Source of the DNA: Chloroflexota bacterium
Lineage (GTDB): Bacteria; Chloroflexota; Ktedonobacteria; Ktedonobacterales; Ktedonobacteraceae
Reading direction: 5' to 3'
Length of the DNA: 11,294 nt
Assembly: GCA_027316975.1 (NCBI GenBank)
Contig: DAHVFL010000113.1
Location: forward strand, 1 to 11,294
Shown here: positions 7,799 to 11,294 of the stretch, one piece after another
Position numbering within the stretch: position 1 is the first letter of the stretch
Layout: each line of letters begins with the position of its first letter
Made by a program: the position numbers and the translations under genes
Notes under the pieces: generated by a model
The model's input: only the letters and a program-made list of their open reading frames with translations
Told to the model about the DNA's origin: nothing
The model's database searches: none

Positions 7799-7848
7799 CG
7801 TGGTAGCTGATCTATTCGAAAGCGGCACTGATGTAGTCAGCTATCACG
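7799..7848 (+). terminator. 12-bp hairpin downstream of kdd-kamB (terminator or attenuator)
   Basis: CGTGGTAGCTGA (7799-7810) pairs with TCAGCTATCACG (7837-7848) in twelve pairs, one of them G-U, across a 26-base loop. The loop holds CTGA (7828-7831), which can pair with the same TCAG (7837-7840), giving a smaller competing hairpin. The sequence after the stem is CGGCAATTTCTTCT, a poor U-tract starting six bases late. It is the best candidate for the end of the kdd-kamB transcript. Confidence 0.4.
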
Positions 7849-7921
7849 CGGCAATTTCTTCTACCCGGTTACATGTAGTTAGTGAAACAACTCGCGGTAA
7901 CTCCACAGGAGCATTCAGATT

Positions 7922-8530
7922 ATGAAGCACTCAAGAAGTTGTATACTCCTTACCATGGGCCTGGCTCTCGCGTTTGTCCTATCTGCCTGCGGCTCTGCCA
8001 CTGGTACTGGCCCTTATGGCATTAGCAACACTACGAGTAGCGGGGGTCAAACGCCTGCCACATCATCAGGCGGGTGCGGTCGTTATTGCTCACGTGCATC
8101 AACTCCTACACCCGCCAGTACTGGTTCCACTGTCACTATCAAAACCGCAACGATGACCGTGAAGGGCAAATCGATAACCGCGCTGGTCAACAGTAGGGGC
8201 ATGACGTTGTACTACAACACGTCGGATACCGCCTCGTCGGTATGTAGCGGCGGGTGCGCCAGCGCGTGGTCGCCAGTTCTGAGTACGTCGGTTCCCAGCC
8301 CCGTTTCTGCTTTGCCCGGCAAGCTGAGCCTTTTGACCGACGCCAACGGCAGCCAGGTAACGTATAATGGGCATCCCCTGTATACCTACTCGGGCGATAG
8401 CGCTCCTGGACAGGTAAACGGTGATGGTGTTAATGGCGTATGGTTTGTTGCCCCTACCACTCTTGCCGCTGCATCGGGGAGCAATTCGAACGGGTATCCA
8501 AAGGGTGGCTACCCTGCTTATGGTTCCTGA
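7922..8530 (+). CDS. Secreted lipoprotein with Yx4D repeat domain (COG4315/PF03640 type)
   Basis: This 202-residue precursor has a basic start, a hydrophobic stretch, and the lipobox LSAC with Cys23. It should be lipidated and cut by signal peptidase II, whose gene lies just downstream, then anchored outside the membrane. A Gly/Ser/Thr-rich linker with Cys52 and Cys56 follows to about residue 75. The folded part (76-180) carries two copies of the motif of 'secreted repeat' lipoproteins, YYNTSD (97-102) and YTYSGD (154-159). Between them lie the Cys108/Cys112 pair in CSGGCASAW and a conserved-style NGHPLYTY segment. The tail is Gly/Tyr/Pro-rich. The family's molecular function is unknown. The start has AGGAG ten bases upstream, and a strong terminator ends the gene. 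Confidence 0.88.
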   Translation: MKHSRSCILLTMGLALAFVLSACGSATGTGPYGISNTTSSGGQTPATSSGGCGRYCSRASTPTPASTGSTVTIKTATMTVKGKSITALVNSRGMTLYYNTSDTASSVCSGGCASAWSPVLSTSVPSPVSALPGKLSLLTDANGSQVTYNGHPLYTYSGDSAPGQVNGDGVNGVWFVAPTTLAAASGSNSNGYPKGGYPAYGS

Positions 8531-8550
8531 TTAAACACATACATATGCAG

Positions 8551-8608
8551 CCCCTTGCTGAACGCCACGGAAATAGCATACGCGGCGTTCAGCAAGGGGT
8601 TTCTTTTT
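8551..8608 (+). terminator. Strong rho-independent terminator after the lipoprotein gene
   Basis: A perfect 16-bp stem, CCCCTTGCTGAACGCC (8551-8566) with GGCGTTCAGCAAGGGG (8584-8599), has a 17-base loop and is followed directly by TTTCTTTTT (8600-8608). It begins 20 bases after the lipoprotein stop and isolates that gene from lspA. The minus strand has no U-tract, so it acts in one direction. Confidence 0.93.
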
Positions 8609-8614
8609 GCTACC

Positions 8615-8643
8615 TTCTCAATATTCATTCTATCATGTACAAT
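8615..8643 (+). promoter_or_regulatory. Candidate promoter for lspA-rluD
   Basis: TTCTCA (8615-8620) and TACAAT (8638-8643) are 17 bases apart, nine of twelve matches in all. They lie between the preceding terminator and the lspA start, which needs its own promoter. Transcription would start near 8650. Confidence 0.45.
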
Positions 8644-8683
8644 ACAGACACGAACCGACGAACGAAAGTGAGAATGAAGTAAC

Positions 8684-9262
8684 GTGACTAAAGGGCGCGC
8701 TCGCATCTATGATGCGCTGGCATTACTGGTCGTCATCATTATCATCGAGGTGGATCAATGGACCAAGGCGCTGGTGGTTGAACGCCTTTCCCCGCCTGAT
8801 TTTGGACCTCGTATCAACCTGATTGGACAGTACCTGGTACTCTATTATATACGCAATAATGGAGTGGCCTTCAGCCTCTTTGCGAATAGTATTGTACTGA
8901 TAGGGTTGATTAGTATCGCGATAGGCGTCATCGCGTACATGTACGCACGTATGATTAATAACGGGTCGGTAGTCATCAAGCTTATTTTTGGTCTGATTAT
9001 CGGCGGCGCGCTGGCTAATATCATCGATAGAGTGAGACATTCGGGCTATGTCATCGACTTTATCGCTTTTAGCATCCCGCAGATCAAATTCTATTTTGCC
9101 ATTTTTAATATCGCGGATGCAGCTATCTCGGTGGGCGTCTTCCTGCTCTTCGTGACGTGGCTCTTTGGCAGTATTCGTCGTCCACGCACCGCTCCTGATG
9201 TGAATTCGTCAGCTCAGAGCCAGGATGAAGCCCTGAGGAACCAGCAGAAGGGTACTCCGTGA
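8684..9262 (+). CDS. lspA: Lipoprotein signal peptidase (signal peptidase II)
   Basis: This 192-residue membrane aspartyl protease removes signal peptides from prolipoproteins after diacylglyceryl transfer. Four hydrophobic segments are visible at about 10-28, 66-88, 96-113 and 138-162. Conserved residues are all in place: Asp24 in VDQWTK, NNGVAF (58-63), GGALANIIDR (107-116) with Asn112 and Arg116, catalytic Asp125 in VIDFI, and catalytic Asp145 in FNIADAAIS. The C-terminus is a short polar tail of about 30 residues. The start is GTG at 8684; its ribosome site is weak (purine-rich GAATGAAG close by), but TM1 placement fits this start. rluD follows after one base, the common lspA-rluD arrangement. 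The lipoprotein gene just upstream would be a natural substrate. Confidence 0.96.
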   Translation: MTKGRARIYDALALLVVIIIIEVDQWTKALVVERLSPPDFGPRINLIGQYLVLYYIRNNGVAFSLFANSIVLIGLISIAIGVIAYMYARMINNGSVVIKLIFGLIIGGALANIIDRVRHSGYVIDFIAFSIPQIKFYFAIFNIADAAISVGVFLLFVTWLFGSIRRPRTAPDVNSSAQSQDEALRNQQKGTP

Positions 9263-9263
9263 T

Positions 9264-10223
9264 GTGAATATTCCACCATTCCAACCAACGCTTTCAGACG
9301 ATAGCCGTATCATGTCCATTTCATCAGAGGATGTCGGCCAGCGCCTCGATCGCTATCTGACAACTATCCTGAGCGATCTGTCGCGCACTACGGTGCAACA
9401 ATTGATCGCCAATGGTTCGGCGCGGGTCAACGGGCAGAAAAGCAAACCAGGCTATATGCTACGGGACGGCGACGAAATTCAGATTTCCTCGACCGCGACT
9501 GTGGCAGTCGCGGTTCGGGTCAGACCAACAGCTATCCACCTGGATATTGTTTATGAGGATCAAGACCTGCTCGTCGTGAATAAGCCAGCAGGGATGGTTG
9601 TGCATCCGGCCCCCGGTCACTATGACGATACGCTGGTGAATGCGCTGCTAGCTTATTTGCCCGCGCTGCAAGAGTCCAATGAGTCGATGCGCCCCGGTAT
9701 CGTTCACCGCCTCGACAAGGATACCTCTGGCCTGATTATGGTTGCGAAAAACGCGCGCGGGCAGGCCGCGCTTCTGGAGCAAATGCAGCGACATGCTATT
9801 ATCAAGCGCTACCTGGCGCTGGTTGACGGCAATGTGGCGCTTGACCAGGGGAGCATCGACGCGCCCATCGGTAGAGATCCGCGCCACAGGCAGCAGATGG
9901 CAATAACGGCGGTTGGCAGCCGGGAGGCGCGCACGCACTTCAAGGTGCTGGAAAGATATGCTCGTCATACGCTGCTTTTGTTACAACTGGAAACCGGGCG
10001 CACGCACCAGATTCGCCTGCACTTGAAAGCCATCGGCCACCCGGTCATGGGAGACCCGGTCTATGGGTCTGGCAACGTTTTCAAACGAGCGCCGCTGCAT
10101 CGCCAGTTCCTGCATGCCTGCCAACTGAGCTTCACGCATCCGTTCACGGGAGAAACCATTGAAGTAGAGGCCCCGTTGCCAGCCGATTTGCAGGCTGTGC
10201 TCGACGAAAAAAAATACCTGTAA
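9264..10223 (+). CDS. rluD: RluA/RluD-family 23S rRNA pseudouridine synthase
   Basis: This 319-residue enzyme isomerises specific uridines to pseudouridine, by family analogy in helix 69 of 23S rRNA. An S4 RNA-binding domain (about 24-72, GQRLDRYL to YMLRDGDEI) precedes the catalytic domain. That domain has DLLVVNKPAGMVVHPAPGH (101-119), the catalytic motif HRLDKDTSGL with Asp151, and GRTHQIRLHLKAIGHPVMGD in the last third. The length fits RluD (about 300-326). GTG at 9264 is preferred: AGAAGGG lies eleven bases upstream, while the internal ATG at 9312 has no ribosome site. One base separates it from the lspA stop, so the genes are almost certainly co-transcribed. Exact target uridines cannot be read from sequence, so RluD is the best family fit rather than a proven specificity. 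Confidence 0.93.
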   Translation: MNIPPFQPTLSDDSRIMSISSEDVGQRLDRYLTTILSDLSRTTVQQLIANGSARVNGQKSKPGYMLRDGDEIQISSTATVAVAVRVRPTAIHLDIVYEDQDLLVVNKPAGMVVHPAPGHYDDTLVNALLAYLPALQESNESMRPGIVHRLDKDTSGLIMVAKNARGQAALLEQMQRHAIIKRYLALVDGNVALDQGSIDAPIGRDPRHRQQMAITAVGSREARTHFKVLERYARHTLLLLQLETGRTHQIRLHLKAIGHPVMGDPVYGSGNVFKRAPLHRQFLHACQLSFTHPFTGETIEVEAPLPADLQAVLDEKKYL

Positions 10224-10240
10224 AAGTTTCCTGTAGCCGA

Positions 10241-10270
10241 CTGGCATATCGGATGGCTCTATGGTATAAT
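10241..10270 (+). promoter_or_regulatory. Extended -10 promoter downstream of rluD
   Basis: TGGTATAAT (10262-10270) is an extended -10 with a perfect hexamer. CTGGCA (10241-10246) is a moderate -35 with an 18-base spacer, and the same -35 variant occurs in the kdd promoter. Transcription would begin about 10277 and give a leader of about 250 bases before the ATG at 10527. Confidence 0.6.
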
Positions 10271-10272
10271 CT

Positions 10273-10426
10273 TAATGTGAGCAAAAACGAACTTTCTCCT
10301 ATCCACAATGTGAATTAACGTAACCAGGACAGCGCCTACGTCCTTATTATTTTTTCCGGTTGATGTAATATTACGTAGTGTTACGTTCAATTTATTGTGA
10401 GCTTTCTCCACCTGGGGCGTCCAGGT
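10273..10426. repeat. Repeat-rich leader: long imperfect inverted repeat, palindrome and hairpins
   Basis: Within the 303-base gap between rluD and the next gene, 10304-10324 (CACAAT, AATT, AACGTAAC) matches in inverted order 10380-10399 (GTTACGTT, AATT, ATTGTG), with small indels. The 8-base core AACGTAAC/GTTACGTT is perfect. The 55-base interior holds a 5-bp hairpin AGGAC/GTCCT (10326-10344) before TTATTATTTTTT, and a perfect palindrome GTAATATTAC (10365-10374). Direct repeats TTAATGTGAGC (10273-10283) and TTATTGTGAGC (10392-10402), plus CTTTCTCC twice, overlap the arms. A further 6-bp hairpin ACCTGG/CCAGGT is at 10410-10426. No coding frame is credible here. It could be a folded leader RNA or a regulator-binding region. 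Confidence 0.4.
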
Positions 10427-10510
10427 TATAGCTTGCATACAGGTCATCTCTGTCCGGCTATTTCACCAGTGTTATCATTTTATCTCAGTCGTCCTTACTT
10501 GCCATGCCGA

Positions 10511-10516
10511 AAGGAG
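10511..10516 (+). promoter_or_regulatory. Ribosome binding site of the right-edge gene
   Basis: AAGGAG lies ten bases before ATG 10527 and supports that start for the open-ended gene, whose frame is easy to miss because no stop lies in the window. Confidence 0.6.
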
Positions 10517-10526
10517 TACCCTGACC

Positions 10527-11294
10527 ATGCCAGTACTCGAATCAACCGATCACATTGTCCCGCGCAGCATTTTGCCTCATCGCCCCATCACAGGCGATGG
10601 CAAAAAGCCTGGCAAGAAAACCACTACAGAGAGTACCATTATACCTGTAGCTCAACGCGCCTCGCGTCTGAAACCGAAGCAAACCGAGGAGAATGAGCCA
10701 GAAAAAAAGAAAGATAGCGCTATCGATCACGATGATGAAGTGGTTGAGGAGTGGACACGAGACGCCACGGAAGTTGGGGAGACGAAACGCGCTCGCGCGT
10801 CATCCGCGCAACCAGCAACTGGTACCGGGCCGAAGAAATTGCCGAAGACCCCGCTTCCCGCCGGGCCGATCAAGAAAGCCAGCCCACGGCGCAGTCGTTT
10901 AGCCCTGCGCTCGCACCCGCTTCTGTTGCTGGGCATCGGTATGATATTCATGCTGGTGTTATGGACGTTGCTGACGCTGGCCGCCAGTTGGTGGAACACG
11001 ACATGGGACGATATCCGTTACGGACGCCCGCGTACCTACCAGACGGATGTAGTCGTTGGTCATAATGACTCGGCAAGCAATCCGAGCCACTTTATCGCGT
11101 TGAACCTCAACGGGCGTATCGAGGTGATCGAGTTTCCCGGCGGCGATGCTTCAAAAGCGCGTATCTATATAGGCCCGCAACTCTACGGCAAGGGCCAGGA
11201 ACTTATCCCGGTCACACTCACCTTCGTCGATGTCAATAGCAACCAACGTCCCGCTATGGTTATCCGTTTTCAAGATACTCGCATCGTCTATATC
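10527..11294 (+). CDS. Single-pass membrane protein with long charged cytoplasmic arm (partial, open at window end)
   Basis: The frame is open for 256 codons from ATG 10527 to the last base, with AAGGAG ten bases upstream. Residues 1-125 are polar and probably disordered, rich in Lys, Glu, Thr and Pro (KKPGKKTTT, EENEPEKKKD, PKKLPKTPLP). The basic block KKASPRRSR at 116-124 precedes one hydrophobic segment (about 131-155, PLLLLGIGMIFMLVLWTLLTLAA). The positive-inside rule puts the arm in the cytoplasm and residues after 156 outside. The outer part begins SWWNTTWDDIRYGRPRTYQTD and continues as beta-like sequence (HFIALNLNGRIEVIEFPGGD, then VTLTFVDVNSN). I recall similar uncharacterised proteins in Ktedonobacteria but know no function. 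Shorter frames at 10693-10902 and 10751-11065 are shadows of this gene. Confidence 0.75.
   Translation, partial: MPVLESTDHIVPRSILPHRPITGDGKKPGKKTTTESTIIPVAQRASRLKPKQTEENEPEKKKDSAIDHDDEVVEEWTRDATEVGETKRARASSAQPATGTGPKKLPKTPLPAGPIKKASPRRSRLALRSHPLLLLGIGMIFMLVLWTLLTLAASWWNTTWDDIRYGRPRTYQTDVVVGHNDSASNPSHFIALNLNGRIEVIEFPGGDASKARIYIGPQLYGKGQELIPVTLTFVDVNSNQRPAMVIRFQDTRIVYI

Noticed and set aside
8440..8682. 80-codon frame running from the lipoprotein gene into the lspA leader
   Set aside because: It crosses the strong terminator stem and starts inside a well-supported gene in another frame.
10326..10355. Rho-independent terminator after rluD
   Set aside because: The stem is only 5 bp and the following tract is interrupted. 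It also lies downstream of a new promoter, so it is not called as a terminator.
10304..10399. MITE or transposon end pair
   Set aside because: The inverted repeats are imperfect, there is no clear target duplication, and only one copy can be seen, so a mobile origin is unsupported.
10693..11065. Two overlapping plus-strand frames (69 and 104 codons)
   Set aside because: Both are out-of-frame shadows of the open coding sequence from 10527, which has a ribosome site and a clear TM segment.

Overview
The window looks like chromosomal DNA of a filamentous soil-type Chloroflexota, most likely class Ktedonobacteria. The grounds are mixed base composition, ATG/GTG starts with good Shine-Dalgarno sites, and family habits: an NNLPxPLxxFIGREQE ATPase start at the left edge, a BldC-like mini-MerR regulator, a Yx4D-repeat lipoprotein, and a one-TM protein with a long charged cytoplasmic arm at the right edge. 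The taxon is inferred from remembered protein styles, not from a marker gene.

Layout. 1-75 (-): first 25 codons of a probable LuxR/AfsR-type ATPase regulator leaving the window. 76-526: long non-coding spacer with a cluster of small dyads just before a near-consensus promoter. 527-712 (+): 61-aa helix-turn-helix protein. 821-1867 (+): proline-racemase-family enzyme with the Cys/Thr active-site pair of trans-3-hydroxy-L-proline dehydratase. A hairpin at 1865-1905 separates it from a convergent operon. That operon (-) is glgB (glycogen branching enzyme, 4874-2832) followed after one base by a LOG-family protein (2830-1919). 4982-5222 (-) and 5223-5395 (+) are two gene remnants joined at their 5' ends, the tail of a GntR/FCD regulator and the tail of an aldo/keto reductase. 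They look like a divergent regulator-target pair whose middle was deleted.

5536-7727 (+): two translationally coupled genes, 3,5-diaminohexanoate dehydrogenase (kdd) and a KamB-like P-loop protein, the reactivase subunit for B12-dependent lysine 5,6-aminomutase. Both belong to anaerobic-type lysine degradation, but the aminomutase (kamDE) and the kce/kal genes are not in the window. 7728-7921 holds a ten-codon ORF with a strong ribosome site and a 12-bp hairpin. 7922-8530 (+): secreted lipoprotein, closed by a very strong terminator. 8684-10223 (+): lspA and rluD, one base apart. 10224-10526: promoter plus a leader rich in repeats. 10527 to the window end (+): an open-ended membrane protein gene.

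Functional links visible here are the glgB-LOG operon, the kdd-kamB pair, the lspA-rluD operon, and a lipoprotein placed next to the peptidase that would process it. No tRNA, rRNA, CRISPR array or intact mobile element was seen. The most useful points for a second look are the lysine-degradation pair, the divergent-pair deletion scar, the Cys/Thr dehydratase assignment, the attenuator-like arrangement at 7727-7848, and the dyad clusters at 430-461 and 10304-10426.
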